43,376 bases of DNA from an uncultured Clostridia bacterium (lineage in GTDB: Bacteria > Bacillota > Clostridia > Oscillospirales > Acutalibacteraceae). The notes under the pieces are model-generated. The model saw only the letters and a program-made list of their open reading frames with translations. It had not been told where the DNA came from and did no database searches. The stretch is from NCBI GenBank assembly GCA_947589575.1, contig CANQBM010000012.1, positions 1 to 43,376 on the forward strand, in the 5' to 3' direction. Position numbers and translations under genes: made by a program. Shown piece by piece: positions 1 to 8,356 of the stretch (position 1 is its first letter; every line of letters starts with the position of its first letter).

Positions 1-371
1 TGCCAGCCGTAACCGTGTCCTTCTCCGATATAGTCGTACATTTCGTCAAAGGTAAGGCAGCTTTCCTTGAGGATATCACGTTCACCTTTTTCGTCAAACG
101 ACACCACATATTCACCGTGATTGTACGGTGTAAATCCGAAAGAGACTATTTCGTCACACACATACTCGCCGATTACTTTGCCGCTTTCATTTTTCTTTAG
201 TGCAGGATTAGATTTGCTTTGTAATCCATAAAATCCGTTTTTCGTACAATATATGTAAACCTTAAACGGCGTTTTGATTTTAGGTCTTATTTTCCTGACC
301 TCTATTGTTTTCTTTCCGACTGCTATAAGCTCGCAATATTGCGGCTTGATTGATTGTAATATTGATTTCAT
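1..371 (-). CDS. ASCH-domain protein (C-terminus beyond window)
   Basis: An open frame starts with ATG at 371 and runs off the left edge, so only about 123 residues are visible. The start MKSILQSIKPQYCELI followed by a GKKTIEVRK segment is the typical beginning of the short ASCH-domain proteins of Clostridia phages, a PUA-like beta-barrel fold thought to bind RNA or modified bases. Further on are EYVCDEI and a GEGHGYGW segment close to the edge. The start overlaps the stop of the upstream gene by four bases (ATGA), as in most of this operon. Molecular role is unknown. Confidence 0.72.
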   Translation of the reverse strand, partial: MKSILQSIKPQYCELIAVGKKTIEVRKIRPKIKTPFKVYIYCTKNGFYGLQSKSNPALKKNESGKVIGEYVCDEIVSFGFTPYNHGEYVVSFDEKGERDILKESCLTFDEMYDYIGEGHGYGW

Positions 372-547
372 TCTTTTACTTCTACTTTCTTAAATCCTGA
401 AATATTATTCCAATTAAACTGGGCAACAATATCGTCATTTTTCTGATTACAGAAAAGTAAAGTGCTTTCTGCAAAATAATATCTTTCAGCCTCAACTGTA
501 GTCAGCGGGGCAACTTTACCGTTTGCGTATATTTCAAATTTGCTCAT
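368..547 (-). CDS. Small phage protein, 59 aa, unknown function
   Basis: ATG at 547 to TGA at 368-370. The protein begins MSKFEIYANGKVAPLTTVEA and ends FKKVEVKE. Support comes from tight coupling: its start overlaps the end of the upstream gene (544) and its stop overlaps the start of the ASCH gene. The opening resembles short early-region phage proteins that begin with a predicted beta strand. No membrane segment or metal-binding motif is present. I do not recognise a family. Confidence 0.6.
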   Translation of the reverse strand: MSKFEIYANGKVAPLTTVEAERYYFAESTLLFCNQKNDDIVAQFNWNNISGFKKVEVKE

Positions 548-735
548 TCTTCATCTGCCTCCATTTCATATTCTTCCTTTGTAATTCGTTTTGCTGTATA
601 ACCATATTTATCCAAACCTGTTAATTCAGGGATTTTTTCTTCCATTGCAGGTACATTAATTTCACAATAAAGAGGGTTATTAAAAATTGTATTGTCATCA
701 TCGGTAGTAAGTTTATAATAATACTTTTCATTCAT
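544..735 (-). CDS. Small phage protein, 63 aa, unknown function
   Basis: ATG at 735 is preceded by a strong GAGGAGG ribosome site ten bases upstream, which decides this start over a longer upstream frame opening at 879. The product begins MNEKYYYKLTTDDD, is acidic and ends in KEEYEMEADEE. It overlaps the stop of the upstream zinc-ribbon gene by eight bases and the start of the next gene by four. No recognised domain. Confidence 0.6.
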   Translation of the reverse strand: MNEKYYYKLTTDDDNTIFNNPLYCEINVPAMEEKIPELTGLDKYGYTAKRITKEEYEMEADEE

Positions 736-1015
736 ATTCCTTAACCTCCTCGTCCATTTTTGCTCCGCAGTTTGGGCAGAAATTAAATGGTATTCCGTAA
801 TTTTCACCGCAGCGTGAGCAAAAAGTACCATATAAACAGGAATTTTCAATCCAGTGACCGTGAACAACAGGCTCGGCATCTATGGTTGGTTGTGCTTCTA
901 TTGCTCTTGTGAATATTTCAACCATACCTTTAACTATATCAAGGTGGCATTTAATCCATTCAGGCGGAATTTGCATTTGATATTCCTTTAAGGCTTTTTC
1001 GTCAATCAGTCGCAT
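728..1015 (-). CDS. Zinc-ribbon phage protein, 95 aa
   Basis: The start MRLIDEKALKEY at 1015 is chosen because AGGAGGG lies just upstream; a frame open to 1051 lacks such a site. The layout is a short N-terminal IDEKAL motif, a TIDAEPVVHGHWIE segment, then a zinc ribbon with paired cysteines (CSRCG and CPNCGAKMD). This combination is very common in early regions of Clostridia phages and mobile elements. The cysteines presumably bind zinc; the function is unknown. It overlaps its upstream neighbour by 14 bases. Confidence 0.75.
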   Translation of the reverse strand: MRLIDEKALKEYQMQIPPEWIKCHLDIVKGMVEIFTRAIEAQPTIDAEPVVHGHWIENSCLYGTFCSRCGENYGIPFNFCPNCGAKMDEEVKEYE

Positions 1016-1292
1016 TTTCTGCCCTCCTGTTCTCAATAAGTTTTCGTCCACATTCAGGACAATATTTCATTACATAAGTGCCTATATCTACATTTCTTTG
1101 AATTTTATTATCCCATTCTGAAACAATTATTGCTGTCGGCAAATTGTTACCAGAGCGAATATACATCAGATGTTTTCCTACCGTTTTACCTACTGACATA
1201 TAAGAAAAATCATTATCTGAATTTAATTCAGGCTCTACAGTTGCGTTGCAACAATAATGACAATATTTAGATTTATTATCTCGTTTACACAT
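1002..1292 (-). CDS. Small zinc-ribbon protein, 96 aa
   Basis: ATG at 1292 has an AAGGAG site eight bases upstream. Two cysteine pairs near the start (MCKRDNKSKYCHYCC) and a C-terminal CPECGRKL pair suggest a zinc-binding fold with a beta-rich middle (GNNLPTAIIVSEWDNKI). It sits between the small membrane protein and the other zinc-ribbon gene in the same leftward operon. No specific function can be given. Confidence 0.6.
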   Translation of the reverse strand: MCKRDNKSKYCHYCCNATVEPELNSDNDFSYMSVGKTVGKHLMYIRSGNNLPTAIIVSEWDNKIQRNVDIGTYVMKYCPECGRKLIENRRAENATD

Positions 1293-1295
1293 CGT

Positions 1296-1460
1296 TTATA
1301 TCTCCTTAAAAAGATTATACATACTCACGCAAAACATTGTTAAATACATTGTAGACAAAATAGTTACTTTAGATATACAAGCATCTATAACCGCAAGTAT
1401 AATGCTCATTATAAGTACTGATAGACTAATTGTTTTTAGGCAGGGTTTTAATTTATCCAT
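1296..1460 (-). CDS. Small membrane protein, 54 aa
   Basis: ATG at 1460 follows GGAGCTGAATAAAA, and TAA at 1296-1298 lies just before the next start at 1292. The product begins MDKLKPCLKT and then has two hydrophobic stretches (ISLSVLIMSIILAVI and VTILSTMYLTMFCVSM), so it is probably a two-helix membrane protein. It fills a gap between the cytosine methyltransferase and a zinc-ribbon gene. No family recognised; many phages carry such small membrane peptides. Confidence 0.5.
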   Translation of the reverse strand: MDKLKPCLKTISLSVLIMSIILAVIDACISKVTILSTMYLTMFCVSMYNLFKEI

Positions 1461-1475
1461 TTTTATTCAGCTCCT

Positions 1476-2696
1476 TTAATTTTTCTCAAATAATTGCGCG
1501 AAAATTTTTACAAGCACATCAACAACAATACTATTACCGGCTTGCTTATATAATTGACTGTCACTTATCCCTGCTGCTTTGCATTTTTCAAAATCGGTAT
1601 CATCAAATGTCATTAACCTAAAGCATTCTTTTGGAGTTAGTCTTCTGATTCTGCAAGCAGGACAGCAATCATCATATTGCCTTTCAGGATAATTTTTATA
1701 TGTATCATCGACAACTACAACCTGACTGTTATTTTCCGAAGTGATAGTATGTGCCATTGCTTTAATATGACGACCTCGCCTTGTTGTTGAATTGGGATAG
1801 TTAATATCAATGCTGTCTCCGATTTCAATAATTTTAGGCATTCGATTACCGCCATGTGCCATATCTATTGAACAGCACAATCCATCAGTAACATAATTAC
1901 CATTCCAATTTGCGTAATCTCTTGCTTTCAGAGAACTTGCAATATCTGCATTGACCGTTGTGTACTTCTTTTTTATTCTGAATGGTTCTGTTACAAAGTG
2001 ACTGATTTTAGTTGAAATATAATATTTTTCTTCAACAACGGTTTCAAGAATATCTTTCAGCTTTTTTTCAAGTTTAAACGGTTCAGGGAATTCGTAAAAA
2101 TAATTTCCGAGAATAGATATCATAAATGTACGATTTCTGTTTTGCGGAACTCCATAATCTTTAGCGTTTAGGTCAGCGTAATAATTGCTATAGCCTAAAT
2201 CTTCTAAACTCTCAATCCAGTTACTGAAATCAGCAGAATTCTTTTTGCTGTGTACCTGCGTTACATTTTCCATAAGCAACACTTGAGGCAATTTCGTACA
2301 CTCATTGAGCAGTCTTTCAACTTCCCACAAAAGACCCGATCTCGTTTTGCTGCCCTTTTTCATTCCGGCTTGTTTACCCGCAATGCTTAAATCCTGGCAA
2401 GGAAAAGAATAGGTTAATATGTAGCAATATTGATTTGTGTCAACGATGCCAAGGTCACTTGCTTTAAGCCCGGTTATATCTGACTGCACGAATTCTGTAC
2501 CGTGAATGGCGTTGTAACTTTTAACAGCATATTTATCAAATTCACATATTCTATAATGCTCAAATTTTACACTTAAATTTTCAAGCGCCTTTGACTGAGC
2601 GCCGATGCCTGCAAATAATTCAATCAGTCGGATTGGTTTGTCTATTTTGAAGTTCGGATTTAGATGTTCAAATCCTAATTGTGCTATATTGTTCAT
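1476..2696 (-). CDS. C5-cytosine DNA methyltransferase
   Basis: A 406-residue m5C methyltransferase. The family motifs appear in the classic order: the AdoMet-binding loop FAGIG at about 28-32, catalytic PCQ at 99-101, ENV at 143-145, QNRNR at 185-189, and the C-terminal QAGNS motif near 385. It transfers a methyl group from AdoMet to cytosine C5 in an unknown target sequence. ATG overlaps the stop of the adjacent N6/N4 methyltransferase (ATGA), so the two are translationally coupled. No restriction endonuclease is adjacent, which suggests a solitary phage methyltransferase that protects the element from host restriction or changes its own expression (inference). Confidence 0.93.
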   Translation of the reverse strand: MNNIAQLGFEHLNPNFKIDKPIRLIELFAGIGAQSKALENLSVKFEHYRICEFDKYAVKSYNAIHGTEFVQSDITGLKASDLGIVDTNQYCYILTYSFPCQDLSIAGKQAGMKKGSKTRSGLLWEVERLLNECTKLPQVLLMENVTQVHSKKNSADFSNWIESLEDLGYSNYYADLNAKDYGVPQNRNRTFMISILGNYFYEFPEPFKLEKKLKDILETVVEEKYYISTKISHFVTEPFRIKKKYTTVNADIASSLKARDYANWNGNYVTDGLCCSIDMAHGGNRMPKIIEIGDSIDINYPNSTTRRGRHIKAMAHTITSENNSQVVVVDDTYKNYPERQYDDCCPACRIRRLTPKECFRLMTFDDTDFEKCKAAGISDSQLYKQAGNSIVVDVLVKIFAQLFEKN

Positions 2697-3574
2697 AAGT
2701 CAAAACCTATCTGTGTTGATGTATTAAGAACATTTTTACAATTCTTGACTGCCTGTTCAAACCAAGTAGGCTTTAACTCAATACCGATTGCTTTGCGTTC
2801 TCTCTCAAGGGCAACATATGCCTCCGATCCTATACCCAAAAAAGGAGTTAAAACAGTTTCACCGGGATTGCTCCACAAGTCTATTGCTCTTCGTATTACA
2901 GATAACTGCAATGGGCAGATATGCTTTTCGTCCTTTTCATCCCTGCAAGACTTACTCTGTAATGTATCTGAAGGATTTATATCCATCCATACAGGTGATG
3001 CGTATTTCTGCCATTCCGATACAGGGAATGACTCATTCGTATGAGCAATCGGCTCAGGGTTATCGCCCGGCTTTCTCATCACAACAAGATATTCAGGCAA
3101 TCCCTGTCTGCTCATTGCACTGTCCTTTTTGATTTGCTTATGTAATAATCCGAGTGCTTTTGTTCTCTGCATTTGTACAACCGGATCTTTCCAAATGCAA
3201 ACCTCTGAATGATAATGGAATCCAACACTCTGAAAGAGGTTAATCAAATCACCTCTGAAATCCTGAATGCCGATAAATCCATCTCTGCCCTTTGTAGTAG
3301 GCAAATTCATACAATGAACAGCCATAAGTCTGCCCGGCATAAGGCATCTGTATAATTCTTTCACTATGTATTCAAATTGCGTGTAAAACTCGCCGAGAGT
3401 CTTGCAATTTCCCAAATCTCTCTCGCTGTTTGAATAAACATAGAGGGATGCAAAGGGCGGCGAGTAAATCATAAAGTGTATTGAATCATCAGGTATGCCC
3501 TTTAATATCTCTGCACTGTCACCGTTATACAGTGCCATATTTTCATCAACATACTGTTTAATTACGCTATCCAA
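2693..3574 (-). CDS. N6-adenine/N4-cytosine DNA methyltransferase, beta-type
   Basis: 293 residues with the catalytic SPPF tetrapeptide (motif IV) near 38-41 and the AdoMet-binding FLGIGS motif I near 245-250. The order IV before I is that of beta-class exocyclic amino methyltransferases. SPPx rather than DPPY is often seen in N4-cytosine enzymes, so the modified base is uncertain. The start is TTG at 3574, inside the 3' end of the helicase gene, with AAAGGATGG upstream; a later ATG (codon 13) lacks a good ribosome site. It is coupled at both ends to the helicase and the C5 methyltransferase. Confidence 0.88.
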   Translation of the reverse strand: MDSVIKQYVDENMALYNGDSAEILKGIPDDSIHFMIYSPPFASLYVYSNSERDLGNCKTLGEFYTQFEYIVKELYRCLMPGRLMAVHCMNLPTTKGRDGFIGIQDFRGDLINLFQSVGFHYHSEVCIWKDPVVQMQRTKALGLLHKQIKKDSAMSRQGLPEYLVVMRKPGDNPEPIAHTNESFPVSEWQKYASPVWMDINPSDTLQSKSCRDEKDEKHICPLQLSVIRRAIDLWSNPGETVLTPFLGIGSEAYVALERERKAIGIELKPTWFEQAVKNCKNVLNTSTQIGFDL

Positions 3575-4950
3575 CTTGGTAATACCATCCTTTCCGGTGC
3601 TATATATTTATCTGTCATTCGTGTTGTATTATTTATATCTGCCATAAGCACATCCTTGGTGCGACTTGACAGCTCATTCATAAACTTTAATGCCTGCTGC
3701 TGTTTGCGTTCAATATTGTCCTTAACAGCACCCTCTGCCTCACTTACAACAAGATACGCATTAACAGGATGAAGCTGACCGAATCTTAAACATCTTCTTA
3801 ATGCCTGATAAAATTTTTCAAAGCTGTCTGACAATCCAACAAATATTTCATTGTGGCAGTTCTGCCAGTTCATACCATAACCGCAGATTGACGGCTTTGA
3901 TACAAGCACCCTTATATCGCCGTTTGCAAATCCGAGCATTGATTTGATTTTATGTTCATCACTGTCAGAGCCTTTAACCTCAACTGCACCGTTAATATTT
4001 TTCTTGAGCAATTCGCTTTCATCATTAAAATCGCACCATACAAGCACCTGCTCATCAGTAGCATTAGCAATTTCACAAGCTGCCTTAACTCTGTCAACAA
4101 GACTGTCTTTTCTTGCCTTTGCTCTTTTCTGCAAATTCTGTGTTGATGACGGAATCATCATAAACTGTCCCATATCATTTTCAATATCTGATTTAACAGT
4201 TACTTGTTTAAGATGTAATTCAGGAAGTGTGTATCGATCATCATCAAACCCTAATACACTTGGATTTGGCACAACTGCTGCCCATGAGGCTATCCAATCC
4301 CAGAAAGCATTTTCTGCATGTCCTTTAAGCCTCCACTTTGCAACATCACCGCCGTCATGCACAAAGAATGTTGCGAGCATTTCAAAATATCCCATAACGC
4401 TTAAAAACTCAGAATGATTGCCAAGTTCCATATAATCATTTGGTGCAGGTGTTGCAGACCAGCAAGACTTATATGGAGTATGAGAAAATTGCTGTATCAA
4501 TTCTGTTCTGACTTTACCAATACTATTTTTTAATATTGAACTTTCATCAAGAGCAATAGCTCCGAAAGCGTAGCAATCAAACTTATGCAGTTTTTCGTAA
4601 TTGGTAATATTGATAGCACCCCTTTTGATATCTGCCTGCATTTCGCAGATGTTAACTTCAATGCCGAATTTATCACCCTGCTTAACTGTCTGCTCTGCCA
4701 CTGCAAGCGGAGCAAGTATGAGCGTGCTATCGCCTGTATTCTTTCTGATTTCATCAGACCACATTAACTGCTGGAGTGTCTTTCCAAGTCCGCAATCCTC
4801 AAAATATGCACATTTACCTTTTTTGATGCCCCATTTAACAAGCAGTTTCTGCCATTCAAAGGCTTTCTCATTAAGTTCTGCCAATGAAATATCAAACCCT
4901 GCATTTACTGCCTTTAATTGCTTTGATGCAATAAACTCGGTATATGTCAC
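3562..4950 (-). CDS. SF2/SNF2-like DNA helicase of phage type
   Basis: 462 residues with superfamily-2 motifs: Walker A CGLGKTLQ at 53-60, Walker B-like LDES at about 134-137, motif III SATP at 165-168 and a motif VI-like QALRRCLRFGQ near the C-terminal third. The N-terminal segment FEWQKLLVKWGIKKGKCAYF resembles the Q-motif region of phage SNF2-like helicases. It probably uses ATP to open or move along DNA during replication or recombination. GTG at 4950 overlaps the stop of the sliding-clamp gene, with GAGGGAT as ribosome site. It is directly coupled to two methyltransferase genes. Confidence 0.88.
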   Translation of the reverse strand: MTYTEFIASKQLKAVNAGFDISLAELNEKAFEWQKLLVKWGIKKGKCAYFEDCGLGKTLQQLMWSDEIRKNTGDSTLILAPLAVAEQTVKQGDKFGIEVNICEMQADIKRGAINITNYEKLHKFDCYAFGAIALDESSILKNSIGKVRTELIQQFSHTPYKSCWSATPAPNDYMELGNHSEFLSVMGYFEMLATFFVHDGGDVAKWRLKGHAENAFWDWIASWAAVVPNPSVLGFDDDRYTLPELHLKQVTVKSDIENDMGQFMMIPSSTQNLQKRAKARKDSLVDRVKAACEIANATDEQVLVWCDFNDESELLKKNINGAVEVKGSDSDEHKIKSMLGFANGDIRVLVSKPSICGYGMNWQNCHNEIFVGLSDSFEKFYQALRRCLRFGQLHPVNAYLVVSEAEGAVKDNIERKQQQALKFMNELSSRTKDVLMADINNTTRMTDKYIAPERMVLPSWIA

Positions 4951-6017
4951 TTCATATCCCTCACTCTCATAGGAAATAGCATTGTAAGGAGTGATGATGT
5001 ATCAGTTTTACCATCAATGAATATAGGGGTCTGGCAATTCACACCCATACTGATATCAACATCACCGCTGTAATTTGAAAGCATATCGGCAAACCATATT
5101 CCGTTATAGCCTCGTCTGAATTCTTTGTCGCTATCAAATGAGGCAGAAATATACTCGGTACCTTGGCTTGTTTCATTTACCGATGATGCAACCTTGATAT
5201 CAGAATTATCATTCTCTACAATAATTGGCATTTTATTATTGCCGTTTACAATAGTAATTCTTTCAATAGCCGATTTCATCTCTGCAACATTGATTGTTAC
5301 CGGAAATGTATCGAATTTTAGCGCCCTGTTATAATCAACAAATTTTTCAAAAATTAATGTAGGTGTAATTATAAAATAGTCGCCAATCTTAAAAAGAGCC
5401 TTTTGTTTTGAAATTTCACAGCATTCAATATCAGCATCTTCACTGATCGCAAGAGCAACAATTCGCTCTATCTCTTTTTTTGGAATAATGAGCTTGATTT
5501 TGCTTTTGCATGCTGTTTTAAAAAGAATAAGCCTATAGCCATCTGTTGCTACTATTTCGATATTTCTGCCGTTACCGTTGAAATAAATGCCGCCGATTGA
5601 AGTGTTACCTGTCTGAGTATCAGCACCGCAATATCTTGTTATTTTTTTAATTTGAGTAAGCAGACCCTTATCAATTACATTCATTTTCGGTATGTCTTCA
5701 TCAAATATCTCGGCTTCGTAGAAATTCTTGCTCATCTGAAAATCACTTGACGATCTGTTATATTTGACTGTAAGAGTCTCTCCTTCTGCTCCTATTTGAA
5801 ACTCATTACTGCTGATTTTATTTATCACTGCAATAGCCTTTTGCGGAATGAACACCTGCTCCTCGCCGATATTTTCTGCACTTACATAGGCAGTTACAGT
5901 TCTGGTCTGCAAACAGAGCTTATCACCTGTATAAATCAGGTGCATTGTTTCGCCGTCTGAAAACTTCAATAAGTTCTGTGCTTTCTTTGAAAACTCATTT
6001 GTATTTAATTTAATCAT
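4947..6017 (-). CDS. Phage-encoded DNA polymerase III sliding clamp (beta-clamp homologue)
   Basis: 356 residues, about the length of bacterial DnaN (365-380). Family marks include EIVATDGYRLILFK in the middle (DnaN: ATDGHRLA) and a C-terminus SSLLTMLFPMRV resembling the DnaN terminal MPMR motif. Beta clamps encircle DNA and hold the polymerase to its template. A copy in an early phage operon next to a helicase and Rep suggests that the element supplies its own processivity clamp, perhaps to redirect host polymerase (inference). ATG at 6017 is preceded by GAGAGGAC and overlaps the upstream gene by eight bases. Confidence 0.85.
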   Translation of the reverse strand: MIKLNTNEFSKKAQNLLKFSDGETMHLIYTGDKLCLQTRTVTAYVSAENIGEEQVFIPQKAIAVINKISSNEFQIGAEGETLTVKYNRSSSDFQMSKNFYEAEIFDEDIPKMNVIDKGLLTQIKKITRYCGADTQTGNTSIGGIYFNGNGRNIEIVATDGYRLILFKTACKSKIKLIIPKKEIERIVALAISEDADIECCEISKQKALFKIGDYFIITPTLIFEKFVDYNRALKFDTFPVTINVAEMKSAIERITIVNGNNKMPIIVENDNSDIKVASSVNETSQGTEYISASFDSDKEFRRGYNGIWFADMLSNYSGDVDISMGVNCQTPIFIDGKTDTSSLLTMLFPMRVRDMK

Positions 6018-6597
6018 TTGATTGTCCTCTCATTTGATTCTCTTCATTTTCAGCAATCATCTTTTTTGTGAGTGCTTCGCTTGCACCATCTGCAATACTA
6101 TTCAATTCATCAACAAGCGTGTTAGTGAGAATAAGTTCATTGCAAGGGGATATAATCGCTTCAAGTACAAAGCCTACCTTGAGTATTATGTAAAGCCTGC
6201 CATTTGGCATTTTTCTTTCGTAAAACTCAAACTCACTGTTTATTACAGGCTGAATGTACTTTGTTTCAATAAGTTTCAATCCCTCTGTAGTTATCAATGG
6301 AATAACGGCTCTGTTCATACACTGAATGTTAATTCCAAATATTCCACAAGGCTTATCACTTTCGGCAGAATCGCTGCAATCAATATTTGCCGGCATATCG
6401 CCAATGTAATAAATCATTTCAGCCTTTTTCTTTTCATCAAGTGAAAGTACACTTGCAATAGTATCTTTGTTATATTCTGGGTGTTCATAAAGGGGATATA
6501 TTGCAAATTCATCACCGAGCCACTGATAGTCCTCTGTATCAAAAAGTGATATATGTTTTGCTTTTTTACAAATTGTTTTTATCTTGTCAAAATTCAT
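6010..6597 (-). CDS. Unknown early phage protein, 195 aa
   Basis: ATG at 6597 follows TAGGAGGTAAAACA. The N-terminus (MNFDKIKTICKKAKHISLFD) and a DTEDYQWLGDEFAIYPL segment resemble hypothetical proteins found beside phage clamp genes, but I cannot name a family. The C-terminal 40 residues are charged and helical (ALTKKMIAENEENQM). No membrane segment or metal motif. Close coupling to the clamp gene downstream suggests a replication-related role, by context only. Confidence 0.65.
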   Translation of the reverse strand: MNFDKIKTICKKAKHISLFDTEDYQWLGDEFAIYPLYEHPEYNKDTIASVLSLDEKKKAEMIYYIGDMPANIDCSDSAESDKPCGIFGINIQCMNRAVIPLITTEGLKLIETKYIQPVINSEFEFYERKMPNGRLYIILKVGFVLEAIISPCNELILTNTLVDELNSIADGASEALTKKMIAENEENQMRGQSND

Positions 6598-6608
6598 TGT
6601 TTTACCTC

Positions 6609-6701
6609 CTAATATACTGATGTAGCAAATATTGCTACTGATAATGTGAATATCAATATACCTGCTGCATATGGCAGTATATTTTTAATAACTGTTTTCA
6701 T
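6609..6701 (-). CDS. Small membrane peptide, 30 aa
   Basis: ATG at 6701 has AAAGGAA five bases upstream and overlaps the stop of the DUF1064 gene (ATGA). TAG at 6609-6611 lies inside the ribosome site of the next gene. The peptide MKTVIKNILPYAAGILIFTL continues into a short hydrophobic tail, giving one membrane helix. The coupling at both ends supports translation; function unknown. Confidence 0.5.
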   Translation of the reverse strand: MKTVIKNILPYAAGILIFTLSVAIFATSVY

Positions 6702-7120
6702 ATCGTTTCCTTTATGCTGATGCCGTGAATATACAGCATCAGTTTTCTTTTAATGATGTAGTCTTTTGTTTTATGGCCTTTGCAGTCCTCAACCACTTGA
6801 CGGAGAGAGCTATCAGGCATAACCACATCATAGACATAATCGGCGATATAGGTTACTGCTCTTTCATTTCTATGTTCGCCCTGTTGCTTTGGTATCAATT
6901 CATATTTGACTTGATATTTAAGGTTTTTAATTGCTCCTACCCGCTGCAGTATTTTCAACTGCTCCAAGCGGTTTGATTCTGCAAGACTGTCACGATCTAT
7001 TCCATCAATTGTGATTTTTTGATTGCCGAATTTGTTCTTTTTAGGCTTGTCTGCTGCTGAATGGGTAATGCCCCTTTTAGCACAATAGGCTTCAAATTCT
7101 TCCTCAGTCCATCTGAACAT
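6698..7120 (-). CDS. DUF1064 family phage protein (endonuclease-like)
   Basis: 140 residues. The segment KKNKFGNQKITIDGIDRDSLAE, the ERAVTYIADYVYDVV stretch and VVEDCKGHKTKDYIIKRKLM match the layout of DUF1064 proteins. These carry a PD-(D/E)XK-like nuclease core and are discussed as Holliday-junction-resolvase-like enzymes of phage replication and recombination modules. Visible candidates for the active site are the Asp of YIADY, the Glu-Asp of VVED and the Lys of CKG. It lies between Rep and the clamp. The ribosome site is weak. Confidence 0.85.
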   Translation of the reverse strand: MFRWTEEEFEAYCAKRGITHSAADKPKKNKFGNQKITIDGIDRDSLAESNRLEQLKILQRVGAIKNLKYQVKYELIPKQQGEHRNERAVTYIADYVYDVVMPDSSLRQVVEDCKGHKTKDYIIKRKLMLYIHGISIKETI

Positions 7121-7577
7121 TGTATTTTTTCATCGCCTTTTTCAAAAGTCCATAATTGACAAGACTGCCAGCTATGCCGAATTCATAAATGTCTATCAGC
7201 TTGCAAGCGGTTACCAAAGCATCCATAAAATGCTCACCATTAATTTGCTTTGCAAAATCAGTTCTTAATTGTTCGGTCGGCTTAATCAAATCAATTTGTC
7301 TTTTTGAGTATTCTCGGTATCGCTGATTATCCTTTGCCATTCGCTGAACCTTTGTATTGATTTTATTCATCTGGCTTTGGATAATTTCTTTAGGCATTTT
7401 GAATTGCCTTGAAATCAGTATTGTGTATGTAAGACCAAGTACAAGGTTTTGTTCTTCAAGTGACAAACCATACATACCTTCTTCAAGGCGGTCAAAATAA
7501 TTTTCTTTATCAGCAGCAATATCAAGAGCAATATCAAGAGCCTTTTTTTTATCAATAAGTTCATCATTTATAATCAT
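7104..7577 (-). CDS. Unknown early phage protein, 157 aa
   Basis: ATG at 7577 overlaps the stop of rep; AAAGG lies upstream. The N-terminal part repeats a short ALDIALDIA motif (from a small DNA duplication), followed by a largely helical, charged protein (LEEQNLVLGLTYTIL; QRMAKDNQRYREYSKRQIDL). No known domain is recognised. Position between Rep and DUF1064 suggests a replication accessory factor, by context only. Confidence 0.65.
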   Translation of the reverse strand: MIINDELIDKKKALDIALDIAADKENYFDRLEEGMYGLSLEEQNLVLGLTYTILISRQFKMPKEIIQSQMNKINTKVQRMAKDNQRYREYSKRQIDLIKPTEQLRTDFAKQINGEHFMDALVTACKLIDIYEFGIAGSLVNYGLLKKAMKKYNVQMD

Positions 7578-8335
7578 ATATTTAACCTTTCCTTTTCATT
7601 GCTTTTAACAAGTACATAACTTTGATATCTGTATGTACCTCTGTTGTAAGGGTTTTCAGTGTAGCCATTTTCAAGGGTGGACTTTTCCACATAATAACCT
7701 TTTCTGTTTTTGGGAATATCTCGCCAGCTTGAGCCTTTCAATTTGGTTATTCTCGGCTTAGGGCGATATAGATTTTTTGAACAGTACACCTGCCCTCGAA
7801 AATGTAACTTGTTACCGTCCTTGTCCTCTTTTGTTGTACCTCTTGCGAAATAAGCGCCGATATTATGGTGCTTTCTGCCGTCAAGTATTTCTATTTTCGG
7901 ATTGCCATATTTCCATTCAGGGAAATCGGAAATATTAAACTTATTATTAAAAACAAAGTGGAAATGTGGACGGCATCCTTCATCCTGCAAAGTACCATAG
8001 TATTTAAGCTCGACTCCGTGTTCTTTATAAGCCTTTCGCAGTCGATCATAATAATTCCGCCATATATGCTTAATCTCTTCCTTGCTGTCAGGCAGTTTAC
8101 CTCTTGCAAATGTGAATGTAATATAATAATCACCTTTACCAAAATTTGCATTTACAATTACATCTGCTTTAAGCTGTGCCCTTTTATCAAGGTATCGTTG
8201 TGTAGCTTCTGTTACCTCACCACGGTCATTGGTAGTCTTATATGTAACCTTTCCCTTAGAACCATACCGGGTGCAATAGTGACGTGTAATAATAACGCAG
8301 TTACCGCAGTTGTATTCTGTTTTTATCCATGGCAA
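7574..8335 (-). CDS. HUH-endonuclease replication initiator (Rep)
   Basis: About 253 residues. The metal-binding HUH signature is plain: GCRPHFHFVF, with His-Phe-His near 124-126. It is preceded by a strand YYITFTFARG (motif I position, 70-79) and followed by IGAYFARGTTK with Tyr near 162 as the probable nicking residue. Such proteins cut one strand at an origin and stay bound to the 5' end. I place the start at TTG 8335 because a perfect AGGAGG lies ten bases upstream; the longer ATG at 8356 would put that site inside the gene. The gene is followed by overlapping early genes and preceded by a structured 415-base gap that may hold its origin. Confidence 0.82.
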   Translation of the reverse strand: MPWIKTEYNCGNCVIITRHYCTRYGSKGKVTYKTTNDRGEVTEATQRYLDKRAQLKADVIVNANFGKGDYYITFTFARGKLPDSKEEIKHIWRNYYDRLRKAYKEHGVELKYYGTLQDEGCRPHFHFVFNNKFNISDFPEWKYGNPKIEILDGRKHHNIGAYFARGTTKEDKDGNKLHFRGQVYCSKNLYRPKPRITKLKGSSWRDIPKNRKGYYVEKSTLENGYTENPYNRGTYRYQSYVLVKSNEKERLNI

Positions 8336-8356
8336 TATTTCAACACCTCCTGTCAT

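Noticed and set aside
1476-3574. A restriction-modification system
   Set aside because: Two methyltransferases are present but no adjacent endonuclease; the DUF1064 protein is separated and belongs to the replication module.
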